In this document: positions 9,556 through 18,688 of the stretch, one piece after another
Layout of the letters: each line of letters begins with the position of its first letter
Numbering within the stretch: the first letter of the stretch is position 1
Assembly (NCBI RefSeq): GCF_032930845.1
Contig: NZ_CP136758.1
Span: 2,309,001 to 2,373,000, forward strand
Length of the DNA stretch: 64,000 nucleotides
Source of the DNA: Parvularcula sp. LCG005
GTDB lineage: Bacteria > Pseudomonadota > Alphaproteobacteria > Caulobacterales > Parvularculaceae
Direction of reading: 5' to 3'
Notes under the pieces: generated by a model
The model's input: only the letters and a program-made list of their open reading frames with translations
Told to the model about the DNA's origin: nothing
Database searches by the model: none
Program-made: the position numbers and the translations under genes

Positions 9556-10329
9556 TCATGGCGTTTTCGTCGTCAATGCTTTGACAGCATCACGATAACT
9601 GCGGCTGGATTTCACCGAATGCCCACTGGCCAACACGATTGTTGCCTCGCCTTTAGTCAGCAACTTTACTTCTCGCACCTGCGAAGATGAAATAATCGCA
9701 GACCGGTGCACACGGACAAAGCGGTCGAGGGGTAATTCCTCCTCAAATTCGCGAAGTGTTTTCCGGATAGCGTATTCCCGATCCGTGGTGTGGACGAGCG
9801 AGTAATCTCCCGCCGCCTCTATCCAGTAAATGTCATCATAGGAGATGAAATAGACAAAGCCGCCATCGCGAATCTTCAGCGTCCGGCTGGTATCCGCTGG
9901 TGCCGGTTCCGCGAGCTTCTCATCGCTCGCCGAGGTTTCGGCGACCGCAATCACACTGCACAGGCGGGCCGCTTTCTGGACGGCGCGGGTCACCATTGTC
10001 TGATTGATCGGCTTGAGAAGGTAGTCGATGGCATCGACGCTGAAGGCGTCGAGCGCGTACTCGGCATGGGCTGTGGCAAAGATCAGCAGGGGTTTGGGGG
10101 TGACGGTGATCTGCCGCGTCGCCGCCACGCCGCTCAATTCAGGCATTTCGATATCCATGATGAGAAGATCGATGCCCGATCCGTTCACGACGCTCAGGGC
10201 TTCCTCAACCGATTGGCAGGCTGCCACGATCTCGACCATGCCGGTATCTTCCAGCAGGCTGGCCAGAAGCTTGAGCGCTGGAAGCTCATCATCGCAAATG
10301 ACCGTTTTCAGCATTTCATGTGCTGCCAT
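9556..10329 (-). CDS. LytTR-family response regulator
   Basis: Two-component response regulator of 257 residues. The receiver domain (about 7-125) has the acidic pair DD (13-14), phospho-acceptor D59 in LLIMDIEMPE and K in DYLLKPI. A LytTR DNA-binding domain (about 150-250) includes IYWIEAAGDYSLVHT and FVRVHRSAII. LytTR proteins bind short direct repeats. The gene lies 132 bp upstream of the GH3 gene on the same strand and is divergent from its probable kinase at 10466. It is therefore a candidate regulator of the glucan locus. An ATG 5 codons downstream (10314) is an alternative start. Confidence 0.9.
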   Translation of the reverse strand: MAAHEMLKTVICDDELPALKLLASLLEDTGMVEIVAACQSVEEALSVVNGSGIDLLIMDIEMPELSGVAATRQITVTPKPLLIFATAHAEYALDAFSVDAIDYLLKPINQTMVTRAVQKAARLCSVIAVAETSASDEKLAEPAPADTSRTLKIRDGGFVYFISYDDIYWIEAAGDYSLVHTTDREYAIRKTLREFEEELPLDRFVRVHRSAIISSSQVREVKLLTKGEATIVLASGHSVKSSRSYRDAVKALTTKTP

Positions 10330-10465
10330 GGTTAATTCTGGCCCCGTTCCCTGGTGGCTGGAGGTCTTGGCGCCTCGTCATCAGGCACCCCCCCGGGTCG
10401 CCCGGCGTCGATCTTGACACCTGCCGTCTGCTCCTCCCTCATACACAAAAGGGCCCAGGATCAAT

Positions 10466-11665
10466 ATGGACAATACTTCGACCGCATCCCTGCCACAGCA
10501 AAGCTCAACGACCAGGCAATATTGGCTGTTCCAGATTGCCGGTTGGTCGACCATGACTCTTCTGAGTTATGTCAGCCTCACACTGTGGTACAATCCGGGA
10601 CAGTGGATGCACGCTCTGCACACGGTGCTCCAATGTGTGTTCGGCCTTTTTGTCAGCCACCCTCTCCGCTATCTGGCACAGCGGGCCTGGAACCTGCCGC
10701 TGAAGAAGCGTATACTGACCAATGGGATCGGGATCATCTTCGCATCCCTCCTCTGGACCTCCCTGCGCCTGTTGTCCTTTGAATGGCTGACCGGGCAGAA
10801 GGTGCCGCCGGCTGATTATGGCGGCTGGCTGTTCGCATCTGTCATCGTGTACGGATCATGGATCTTCTGCTATCATGCGCTGAAGTACAGCCGCCAGCTG
10901 GTCATTCAGAGAGAGCTGGCAACGTCCGCGCAGAATGCTGTTCTGGAAGCCAAGAACCGGGCGCAGGAAGAAAGCATGAAGCGCCTGACGGCGGAAAGCC
11001 TCTATCGCGAGGCGCGCCTGCGCATGCTGAAATATCAGATCAACCCGCATTTCCTGTTCAACGCCCTCAACTCCGTTTCGGCGATGGTGCGCAAGGGTGA
11101 AGGCGATAGCGCGACGACCATGCTGTCTCGTATTGCAGAGTTTCTGCGGATCACGCTTGAGCATGATGATGAGCTCGAGCACGTGCTGGACGAGGAGATA
11201 GAAGTCCTGGATCTCTATCTGAGCATTGAGAAAGCGCGGTTCGAAGATCGTCTGCAAACGGATTTCCGTCTGTCCGATGCCGCACGACAATGCTACGTGC
11301 CGAGTTTTCTGCTGCAGCCCCTGTTCGAGAATGCCATGAAATATGCCGTGGGTCGCAGTCTCAAGCCCACGCTGATCAGCCTTGAGGCGTGGGTTGAGGA
11401 CGGACAGATGGAAATCCGGGTGGCCGATACCGGCCCGGACGTGAACGGCGCTGCCGGAACGGTCGAGCATCCATCCATGGGGATTGGCCTGCGCAATGTT
11501 GAGCAGCGCCTGCGCTCATCCTATGGCGACAATTACCGTTTCGACCTGGCGCCAAATACGCCGCAGGGTCTGATGGTATCGATCTCGGTCGCGGCCCGGT
11601 CAGATGGCCCGGGTCTGGGACGGGCGACACCAGTGGATGAGCTGTCTCTGACGGCAGATGCCTGA
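10466..11665 (+). CDS. LytS-type sensor histidine kinase (His_kinase, PF06580)
   Basis: Membrane histidine kinase of 399 residues. About four hydrophobic segments lie between residues 20 and 135, followed by a coiled-coil linker (145-185) and the histidine box NPHFLFNALN with H195 as phospho-acceptor. The HATPase_c domain follows, with an N-box around FENAMKYAVG and a G-box around MGIGLRNVEQRL. There is no recognisable extracytoplasmic sensor domain, so the signal is unknown. The gene is divergent from the LytTR regulator at 9556-10329, a typical LytS/LytR pairing. AGGA before the ATG serves as ribosome site. Confidence 0.9.
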   Translation: MDNTSTASLPQQSSTTRQYWLFQIAGWSTMTLLSYVSLTLWYNPGQWMHALHTVLQCVFGLFVSHPLRYLAQRAWNLPLKKRILTNGIGIIFASLLWTSLRLLSFEWLTGQKVPPADYGGWLFASVIVYGSWIFCYHALKYSRQLVIQRELATSAQNAVLEAKNRAQEESMKRLTAESLYREARLRMLKYQINPHFLFNALNSVSAMVRKGEGDSATTMLSRIAEFLRITLEHDDELEHVLDEEIEVLDLYLSIEKARFEDRLQTDFRLSDAARQCYVPSFLLQPLFENAMKYAVGRSLKPTLISLEAWVEDGQMEIRVADTGPDVNGAAGTVEHPSMGIGLRNVEQRLRSSYGDNYRFDLAPNTPQGLMVSISVAARSDGPGLGRATPVDELSLTADA

Positions 11666-11693
11666 CCACACGTGACGGTGGAGAACGTGTCGA

Positions 11694-11730
11694 TTGACTC
11701 CCGCCCGCATTGGAACAAAATAAGAACATT
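11694..11730 (+). promoter_or_regulatory. LexA box and SOS promoter of the imuA-imuB-dnaE2 operon
   Basis: GAAC-N7-GAAC at 11713-11727 is a perfect alphaproteobacterial LexA operator. A -35-like TTGACT (11694-11699) and a -10-like CAAAAT (11716-11721, 16-bp spacer) overlap it, so bound LexA would block RNA polymerase. The box ends 3 bp before the imuA ATG at 11731. The transcript therefore has almost no leader. Confidence 0.85.
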
Positions 11731-12468
11731 ATGAGTGTTCGGTTGATCAAAGCAAGCGCCCTTGTCCCCTCCGGCGATCAACAGGCAGCAGGGAAAGATT
11801 TTCCCTTCGATCTGGGATCCCAAGGAGTGCATGAGGTGACAGAGGCAGTCCACGGCGACTGGACCGCCGCCATGGGCTTTGCCCTGCATGCCCTTCGCAA
11901 GACCCGGCCCGCCTCCGTCCTGTGGGTCAGCCAGCCGCATTTTCAGCGGGAGCACGGCCCCGTCTATGCCCAGGGGCTTTATGACTGGCTACGCCCGGCC
12001 CGGCCGGCCCTCCTCTCTGTCAGCCCGTCAAAGGCCAGCGAATGCCTGTGGGTGATTGAAGAGGCGATCCAGTCCGGGGTCCTCTCCCTCGTGGTCGCGG
12101 AGACCGGACCGATCAGCTTTACGGCATCGCGTCGCCTCAGCCTCGCCAGTGAGCGCCACGGCACACCGGTCATCCTGCTCATGCCTTACGGCACGCAAGG
12201 ATCGACCGCCGCTCAGGCCCGATGGCGGATCACCGCCCTGCCCTCTGCCCCCAACCCCTTCGATGACCGTGCGCCCGGGCGGGCCCGCTGGCAGGCAACC
12301 CTGGAGCGATGCCGAACAGCCCCCCATGCAACCGGCCATGTGTTTACATTGAGTGCTGATGATGAACCGCTATCTCTCCCTATGGCTGATGGACTGGCCC
12401 CTTACCCGATGGCGCCGGGCGCAGCGAATGAACACGCCGAATACGGATGGTTCCGCGGCACAGGATGA
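11731..12468 (+). CDS. imuA: ImuA, SOS mutasome accessory protein (RecA-like fold)
   Basis: Protein of 245 residues related to ImuA, the diverged RecA-like partner of ImuB and DnaE2 in damage-induced mutagenesis. FDLGSQGVHEV near the start and the segment HGTPVILLMPYG (about 150) match the family; no complete Walker A is evident, as is usual for ImuA. The start is the ATG just after the LexA box. An in-frame TTG seven codons upstream would place coding sequence inside the operator and is rejected. The last 107 bp overlap imuB in another frame. The tail after about residue 222 is therefore constrained by two reading frames and may be non-essential. Confidence 0.85.
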   Translation: MSVRLIKASALVPSGDQQAAGKDFPFDLGSQGVHEVTEAVHGDWTAAMGFALHALRKTRPASVLWVSQPHFQREHGPVYAQGLYDWLRPARPALLSVSPSKASECLWVIEEAIQSGVLSLVVAETGPISFTASRRLSLASERHGTPVILLMPYGTQGSTAAQARWRITALPSAPNPFDDRAPGRARWQATLERCRTAPHATGHVFTLSADDEPLSLPMADGLAPYPMAPGAANEHAEYGWFRGTG

Positions 12469-13933
12469 GCCCTTTGTCCTGACCGAAACCGGTCCGCAGG
12501 GAATGCGTGTGGCCTGCGCCAATAGCGCAGCCCGGCAGCTGGGGATCAATACCGGCCTCAGCTTCAGCGATGCGCGGGCACGAACACCCGGCCTTCTGTC
12601 TGCGCCCATTGACCGGGAGGGCGACGCGAAAGCCTTGCGCGCCCTTGGGGAATGGATGATCCGCTGGGCGCCGATCGTTGCCCTTGACGGGGAAGATGGC
12701 CTTCTTCTTGAAACCACCGGGTGCGATCATCTCTATGGTGGCGAAGCCGCGATGATGGAGATGATCCGTTCCCGTCTTCATGCCCTTGGCGTCCCCCATC
12801 ATCTGGGGCTGGCGGGCACGCCCGGCGCCGGCCACGCCCTGTCCCGACGCGGCCTCAACCCTCCCCCCATCCTGAAGGAGGGAGAGGAAAGAGACGGCCT
12901 GGCCGGGTTCAGCACGGCGGGCCTGCGCCTTTCCCGTCCGGTTCTTGATCTTCTGAGGCGCTTTGGCCTGACCCGGATCGGGCAACTCTACGGTATTGAT
13001 CGCAAGGCTCTGGCCCGCCGGTTTCATTCCCGGGAAGCCGCAGATGCTGTTGTCCTGCGCCTCGATCAGGCTTTGGGACTGGTGCGCGAACCGCTCACCC
13101 CCATCCGGCCTGCGCCGCGTTATGGCGCCCAATTGTCCTGTCCCGAGCCTCTGATCTCCACCGAAGGGGTCAGTCACGCGCTCAGCACATTGGTGGGTCA
13201 GGTCTGTGAGCAACTGTCCGGCAATGGACAGGGGGCACAGCATTTTGTCTTCTCCGCCTTTCGCGCTGACGGGACCATTGCCCGCATCGCCATCCGGACG
13301 GCACGACCTGAATGCCTGCCCGATCATATCCTCAGGCTGTTCCGCGAGCGGATTGATGGCCTTGATCCCGGCCATGGACTTGATGTTGTTGAACTGGGTG
13401 CATGGCAGACCGGGGCGATGGCCAATGCGCACCGCCCCCTGTCCCGGCAGATGGTGCAGGAACAGATCGACCCGGACGGCATTGCCTGCCTTGCGGACCG
13501 CGTCACGGCTCGGCTTGGTGAAAACCTCGTGGTCGTTCACCAGCCGGTCGCCTCCCACCTGCCCGAGCGGCGGGAGAAGCGTCGTCCCTTTACCGGGCAA
13601 TTACCAGCCGCCTGGCCCGCTGCACCGTCCGGCACCCCGCGCCCCTTGCGCCTGTTTGCCATGCCTGAACCGATCAGCGTGATGGCCGAAGTGCCCGATG
13701 GCCCGCCATTGCGTTTCCTGTGGCGACGCGTCCCCCGCCAGGTCAGCCGGGCCGAAGGGCCTGAACGGCTGGGCCCTGAATGGTGGCATCTTGAAGATCG
13801 CCGTGCCCGCACGCGGGATTACTACAAGGTCGAGGACCAGCAGGGGTACCGCTACTGGATCTATCGCGAGGGCCTGTATGATGACGGGCGCGGCGGTTCA
13901 CCGCTATGGTTCGTCCACGGTCTTTTCCCATGA
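12362..13933 (+). CDS. imuB: ImuB, catalytically inactive Y-family polymerase-like protein
   Basis: Y-family DNA polymerase homologue of 523 residues. In characterised systems ImuB lacks polymerase activity and acts as a hub that binds the beta clamp, ImuA and DnaE2. The start MNRYLSLW is the family N-terminus; an ATG three codons upstream (12353) is the alternative. LETTGCDHLYGGE (about 117-129) corresponds to the palm region where active polymerases have SxDE, and LRRFGLTRIGQL (about 197) to the helix-hairpin-helix. The C-terminal RDYYKVEDQQGYRYWIYREG is typical of ImuB. It overlaps imuA by 107 bp and couples to dnaE2 by ATGA. Confidence 0.9.
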   Translation: MNRYLSLWLMDWPLTRWRRAQRMNTPNTDGSAAQDEPFVLTETGPQGMRVACANSAARQLGINTGLSFSDARARTPGLLSAPIDREGDAKALRALGEWMIRWAPIVALDGEDGLLLETTGCDHLYGGEAAMMEMIRSRLHALGVPHHLGLAGTPGAGHALSRRGLNPPPILKEGEERDGLAGFSTAGLRLSRPVLDLLRRFGLTRIGQLYGIDRKALARRFHSREAADAVVLRLDQALGLVREPLTPIRPAPRYGAQLSCPEPLISTEGVSHALSTLVGQVCEQLSGNGQGAQHFVFSAFRADGTIARIAIRTARPECLPDHILRLFRERIDGLDPGHGLDVVELGAWQTGAMANAHRPLSRQMVQEQIDPDGIACLADRVTARLGENLVVVHQPVASHLPERREKRRPFTGQLPAAWPAAPSGTPRPLRLFAMPEPISVMAEVPDGPPLRFLWRRVPRQVSRAEGPERLGPEWWHLEDRRARTRDYYKVEDQQGYRYWIYREGLYDDGRGGSPLWFVHGLFP

Positions 13934-16900
13934 TCGCCTATGCCGAACTGGCCGTGACCAGCAATTTTTCGTTTCTGCATGGCGCGTCTCATCCAGAAGA
14001 ACTGGTCGGTGAAGCCCGCACGCTGGGGCTCTGTGCCATAGGCATTGCGGACCGAAATACCCTGGCCGGGGTGGTCCGGGCCCATGCCGCCGCGAAGATG
14101 GTTGAGCTGGATCTTCTGGTGGGTGCACGCCTGATCCCGACCGATGGCCCGTCCTTCCTGTGCTACCCCACCGACCGCGCCGCCTATGGCCGTCTGTCCA
14201 CCCTCCTCTCCGCAGGAAAGAGACGCGCGCCCAAGGGCGAGTGCCATATCACCATGGCGGACATCCACACCCATGCCGACGGGCAGATCATGATCGCCCT
14301 GCCCGATGATATTCATGACCTCGGTGCGCTTCTGCCCGGCTTGCGATCCGCTTGGGGGGATCGTCTGTATCTGGCCGGACAGTATGATTATCGCGGCCAG
14401 AACCGTGAACGCCTGGCAAAGCTGCACCAGCTCAGCCAGATATCCCGTGTTCCGCTCGTCGCCATCAATGACGTGCTGTATCACGCCGCACACAGACGAC
14501 CATTGCAGGATATGGTGACCTGCATCCGGACCCGTCAGACGATAACGGAGGCCGGCTTCACCCTTGAAGCCCACGCCGAGCGGCACCTGAAAGCGCCGCA
14601 GGAGATGAACCGCCTGTTCCGGGGATTTGAAGACGCGCTTTACAGAACCCGTGAGATTGCGGATCGATGCCGGTTCAACCTTGATGAGCTGAGATATGAG
14701 TATCCTGATGAAACCATTCCGCAGGGACTTACCCCACAGCAGCATCTCGAAAATCTGACATGGGACGGCGCCCGACGACGTTACGGACCGCACATTCCCG
14801 ATCGCGTGGCAGCGTCCCTGCGCAAGGAACTGGCCCTGATCGAAGAGCTCGATTACGCCCCCTATTTCCTGACCGTTCACGATATTGTGGCCTGGGCACG
14901 GGAGCAGGGAATTTTGTGCCAGGGCCGCGGATCTGCGGCGAACTCCGCCGTCTGCTTCTGCCTGTGGATCACCAGTGTTGATCCGGATACCACCAGTCTG
15001 CTGTTCGAGCGGTTCCTGTCAAAGGAACGAAAGGAGCCGCCCGATATCGATGTGGATTTCGAGCATGAACGACGCGAAGAAGTCATCCAGCATATCTATC
15101 AGCGCTACGGCCGTCACCGCGCGGCGCTGACCGCGACCGTTGTCTCCTATCGTCCGCGTTCGGCCGTTCGTGAGGTCTGCAAGGCCCTCGGCCTGACAGA
15201 AGATATTGCTGCTGCCTTGGCGGGCACGGTCTGGGGCAGCTGGGGAGACGGCATTCAGGACAAACATATCCGCGAGGCCGGTCTTGACCCGCACAATCCC
15301 ATGCTGCGCCGGGCCATGCTGCTGACCCACCAGCTGATCGGGTTTCCCCGGCACCTGTCCCAGCACGTGGGCGGCTTTGTCCTGACCCGCGGCCCCCTCG
15401 TCGAAACGGTGCCCATCGGCAATGGCGCCATGGCCGACAGGACGTTCATTGAGTGGGACAAGGACGATATTGAAACCCTGGGCATCATGAAGATGGATGT
15501 TCTTGCCCTGGGTATGCTGAGCTGTATCCGCAAGGCGTTTGATTTCCTGAAAGACCACAAATCGACGGATCTGTGCCTCGCCACGATACCGGCAGAAGAC
15601 AAGTCAACCTATGACATGCTGTGCCGGGCTGACAGCCTTGGCGTCTTCCAGGTTGAGAGCCGTGCACAGATGAACATGCTGCCGCGGCTCCGTCCCCGAA
15701 CTTTCTACGACCTTGTCATTGAAGTCGCGATCGTCCGCCCCGGCCCTATCCAGGGGGACATGGTGCACCCCTATCTGCGGCGACGAAGCGGATCGGAAAA
15801 AGTCAGCTATCCCAGTCCCGGGGCTGCTTTTGGACCGCCGGATGAGCTGGAGCGTATTCTCAAACGCACCTTGGGCGTACCCCTGTTTCAGGAACAGGCA
15901 ATGCAGATTTCCATCGACGCCGCCAAGTTCACACCCGAAGAAGCCAACGGCCTGCGCCGGGCAATGGCCACTTTCCGCAAGGTCGGGACGATCCAGAACT
16001 ATGAAACCATGATGGTCGAACGCATGGTGGCTCGCGGCTATGAGCGGGAGTTCGCGCAGCGCTGTTTCGACCAGGTGAAAGGATTCGGCGAATATGGCTT
16101 TCCCGAAAGCCATGCAGCCAGCTTCGCCCTCCTCGTCTATGTCTCCTCGTGGATCAAATGTCACCACCCGGACGTTTTCTGTGCCGCCCTGCTGAACAGC
16201 CAACCCATGGGGTTCTACGCCCCGGCGCAGATTGTCCGGGATGCGCGGGAGCACGGCGTGGACATCCGCCCTGTCGATGTCAATCTGTCGGATTGGGACA
16301 ATATGCTTGAACCGACTGATGGCCCCCATCTCGCGGTACGCCTCGGGTTTCGTCAGATCACGGGGCTGCGGGAGGATGAAATGGAAACGCTGATGGCCGC
16401 TCGCGGCGCGGGCTATGCCCGGCCCGATGATATTCGCCGCCGCACCCGCCTGCCCCGCCGCACGCTGGAAACGCTGGCCGCGGCGGACGCTTTTGGTTCC
16501 ATGGGTATCGGGCGGCGTGAGGCCCTGTGGGCGGTGCGCGGCGAGGCGGTGCAGGAAACCCTGCCCCTCTTTGCAGCAGCTGATATTGCCGAACAGCAGG
16601 ACGATGCGGCGGTTTTCCTGCCTGAAATGCCATCGTCAGAACACGTCATACAGGATTATCAGACGATGCGCCTGTCCCTGAAAGGTCATCCGATGGCCCA
16701 TGTTCGCGAACGCTACAACCGCCGCCGGATCGTAACGACCAGCGCCCTGCAGACTGCCCCCAACGGCGCGCGCCTGCAATGCGCCGGCGTGGTCCTGATC
16801 CGTCAGCGCCCGGGTTCGGCCAAAGGCGTGTTCTTCATCACCATCGAAGATGAAACCGGCGTTGCCAATATTATCGTTTGGCCCAGAGTGGGCGAACGGT

Positions 16901-17178
16901 ATCGGCCCATCCTCATGGGCGCGCGTATTTTGCTGGTCCGCGGCAGGGTTCAGCGCGGCGATGGCGTAACCCACCTTGTCGCCGATGAGCTGGTCAACCT
17001 GACGCCCGATCTGGCGTTGCTGTCAGAAGACGTCAGGCGCGATCCACTGGCCAATGTTCTGTCCCGTGCGGATGAAATTGTCGGCGGCTCCCCCGACAAA
17101 CGCGGCGTGCCCGACGGCCGTCCGGTCTACCACCCCCGGAATGTTCGTGTAATACCGAACAGCCGGGACTTTCATTGA
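13930..17178 (+). CDS. dnaE2: Error-prone DNA polymerase III alpha subunit DnaE2 (ImuC)
   Basis: C-family polymerase of 1,082 residues that does mutagenic lesion bypass in the SOS response. An N-terminal PHP domain starts at MIAYAELAVTSNFSFLHGA. The polymerase active-site motif PPDIDVDF has acidic residues D372, D374 and D376, and GRGSAANSAVCF precedes it. A helix-hairpin-helix region and an OB-fold (about residues 950-1020, VANIIVWPRV) complete the DnaE2 layout. The start overlaps the imuB stop as ATGA. An upstream in-frame ATG inside imuB (13906) is rejected because the DnaE2 family begins at MxAYAEL. The gene converges on the halogenase at 17184 with only 5 bp between stops. Confidence 0.95.
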   Translation: MIAYAELAVTSNFSFLHGASHPEELVGEARTLGLCAIGIADRNTLAGVVRAHAAAKMVELDLLVGARLIPTDGPSFLCYPTDRAAYGRLSTLLSAGKRRAPKGECHITMADIHTHADGQIMIALPDDIHDLGALLPGLRSAWGDRLYLAGQYDYRGQNRERLAKLHQLSQISRVPLVAINDVLYHAAHRRPLQDMVTCIRTRQTITEAGFTLEAHAERHLKAPQEMNRLFRGFEDALYRTREIADRCRFNLDELRYEYPDETIPQGLTPQQHLENLTWDGARRRYGPHIPDRVAASLRKELALIEELDYAPYFLTVHDIVAWAREQGILCQGRGSAANSAVCFCLWITSVDPDTTSLLFERFLSKERKEPPDIDVDFEHERREEVIQHIYQRYGRHRAALTATVVSYRPRSAVREVCKALGLTEDIAAALAGTVWGSWGDGIQDKHIREAGLDPHNPMLRRAMLLTHQLIGFPRHLSQHVGGFVLTRGPLVETVPIGNGAMADRTFIEWDKDDIETLGIMKMDVLALGMLSCIRKAFDFLKDHKSTDLCLATIPAEDKSTYDMLCRADSLGVFQVESRAQMNMLPRLRPRTFYDLVIEVAIVRPGPIQGDMVHPYLRRRSGSEKVSYPSPGAAFGPPDELERILKRTLGVPLFQEQAMQISIDAAKFTPEEANGLRRAMATFRKVGTIQNYETMMVERMVARGYEREFAQRCFDQVKGFGEYGFPESHAASFALLVYVSSWIKCHHPDVFCAALLNSQPMGFYAPAQIVRDAREHGVDIRPVDVNLSDWDNMLEPTDGPHLAVRLGFRQITGLREDEMETLMAARGAGYARPDDIRRRTRLPRRTLETLAAADAFGSMGIGRREALWAVRGEAVQETLPLFAAADIAEQQDDAAVFLPEMPSSEHVIQDYQTMRLSLKGHPMAHVRERYNRRRIVTTSALQTAPNGARLQCAGVVLIRQRPGSAKGVFFITIEDETGVANIIVWPRVGERYRPILMGARILLVRGRVQRGDGVTHLVADELVNLTPDLALLSEDVRRDPLANVLSRADEIVGGSPDKRGVPDGRPVYHPRNVRVIPNSRDFH

Positions 17179-17183
17179 GCCGA

Positions 17184-18677
17184 TCAGCCCGGCTTCCCTG
17201 CCGCACAATAGCGGGCAATAAATTCCGCATGAGTCGGCAGTTTCGCCACCGTGCTGGCAATGTTTGACCGCATGGTCTCAAGAGCCGACTTCGCCTGCGC
17301 CGTCGACATCATGTGCCCCATACGGTGATAGCCCTCGACACGGGCGCGCTGCCCCAGCATCACCTGCACCCAGCTGTCGACCCGGAACAGATCATCGGGC
17401 GCCTGATAGGCGTGGCCGTGCTCCCGAAACAGGTCAATCCGTTCCTGCAACGTGTCGGGAATAGACATGTCCCGGCACCGGCGCCAGAACGGGCTGTCAT
17501 CCCGCTCTGTCAGCTTGTAGTGCAGGATCAGGAAATCCCGAATCTGGCGCAGATCATTCGCTGACTGATCATTATACCGTGCTGCGATCGCGGGTGTGAT
17601 GCCACTGAACGGGAACAGCTGAATCAGCCGTGTCGCTGCTATCTGGATGAGATGAATACTGGTGGATTCCAGCGGCTCCAGGAACCCACTGGAAAGCCCC
17701 ATCGAGACGACGTTTTTGTTCCAGATCTTCTTACGTCGCCCTGTCTGATAGCGAATGAGTCGCGGATCCGTCAGCGTACGCCCTTCGACATTCCCAAGCA
17801 GTCGCGTCTGCGCCTCATCGTCGGAAAGGTATTCGCTGCAATAGACAAGTCCGTTCCCTACGCGATGCTGCAGCGGGATACGCCATTGCCAGCCCGCGTC
17901 ATGGGCCATGGCCCGCGTATAGGGTCGCGCCGGCTCAACCGCCTCAGTCTGAACAGCAAAGGCGCTATTAGTCGGCAGCCATTCGCTCCAGTCCTCAAAC
18001 CCGGTCTGCAATGTTCCTTCGATCAGGAGGGCGCGGAAGCCGGTACAGTCAATGAACAGGTCGCCTTCGATCCGCTCCCCGGACTGAAGGACCAGCGCCT
18101 CGACATGACCGTCGGTACTGCGCTGCTCCACCCGGTCAATGCGCCCCTCGACCCGCCGCACACCCGCCTCTTCGCTCTTTTTACGGAGGAATTGCGCATA
18201 CAGGGTCGCATCCAGATGATAGGCGTAATTGATCGGGCTTTTCTCGGATGTGGCGAACTTGCCAGCTTCCGCCGCCTGCAGTTCAAAGCAATAGTCACCC
18301 AGATCCGTCGCCAGATCTTCGGCCTGTGCCCGGCGCCAGACATGGTGGAAATCCGCCATCCATGTTGATCGGCCAATCTGGCCAAAGGAGTGAATATACC
18401 TGTCGCCTATCCGGGCCCAGTTTTCAAATGCGATACCAAGCTTGAACGTCGCCTGAGTCGCCTTCATGAATTCCTGTTCGTCGACACCGATCAGGCGGTG
18501 GAAAGTACGGTGTGTAGGGATGGTTGCTTCACCTACTCCCACGGTACCGATCTGATCTGATTCCACCAGAGTGATCGACAGCAGTGGCCCGAGTTGCTTG
18601 GACAGTGCGGCGGCGGTGATCCAGCCCGCCGTACCACCCCCGGCAATTACGACTTTCGTCACTTTTTGATCAGACAT
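17184..18677 (-). CDS. Flavin-dependent tryptophan halogenase family protein (canonical motifs)
   Basis: Halogenase-family flavoenzyme of 497 residues with a complete set of motifs: FAD loop GGGTAGW (13-19), catalytic lysine K79 in TFKLG, WQWRIP (263-268) and EPLE (334-337). These are the residues that in PrnA and RebH place the haloamine near tryptophan. It is the last gene of a unit: TonB receptor, SapC-like, cupin-like, halogenase, and it starts 11 bp after the cupin-like stop. The natural substrate of TonB-linked members is unknown; a peptide or aromatic small molecule is possible. It converges on dnaE2. Confidence 0.88.
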   Translation of the reverse strand: MSDQKVTKVVIAGGGTAGWITAAALSKQLGPLLSITLVESDQIGTVGVGEATIPTHRTFHRLIGVDEQEFMKATQATFKLGIAFENWARIGDRYIHSFGQIGRSTWMADFHHVWRRAQAEDLATDLGDYCFELQAAEAGKFATSEKSPINYAYHLDATLYAQFLRKKSEEAGVRRVEGRIDRVEQRSTDGHVEALVLQSGERIEGDLFIDCTGFRALLIEGTLQTGFEDWSEWLPTNSAFAVQTEAVEPARPYTRAMAHDAGWQWRIPLQHRVGNGLVYCSEYLSDDEAQTRLLGNVEGRTLTDPRLIRYQTGRRKKIWNKNVVSMGLSSGFLEPLESTSIHLIQIAATRLIQLFPFSGITPAIAARYNDQSANDLRQIRDFLILHYKLTERDDSPFWRRCRDMSIPDTLQERIDLFREHGHAYQAPDDLFRVDSWVQVMLGQRARVEGYHRMGHMMSTAQAKSALETMRSNIASTVAKLPTHAEFIARYCAAGKPG

Positions 18678-18688
18678 ACCGATCCTCT

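Noticed and set aside
7843-9690. A 615-codon open frame on the plus strand, antisense to the GH3 gene
   Set aside because: It mirrors the codon pattern of GH3, has no recognisable domain and would require losing an unmistakable GH3 enzyme.
10414-10445. TTGACA at 10414 as the -35 of the kinase promoter
   Set aside because: The best -10 (TCATAC) is 19 bp away, too far to call with confidence.
11710-11730. TTG start for imuA
   Set aside because: It lies inside the LexA box and the -10 region, so it would not be transcribed.
12380-13600. A 406-codon minus-strand frame opposite imuB
   Set aside because: Low-complexity product with no domain; imuB on the plus strand is clear and is coupled to dnaE2.
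13861-14880. A 339-codon minus-strand frame opposite the start of dnaE2
   Set aside because: No domain; it covers the PHP region of a well-supported polymerase.
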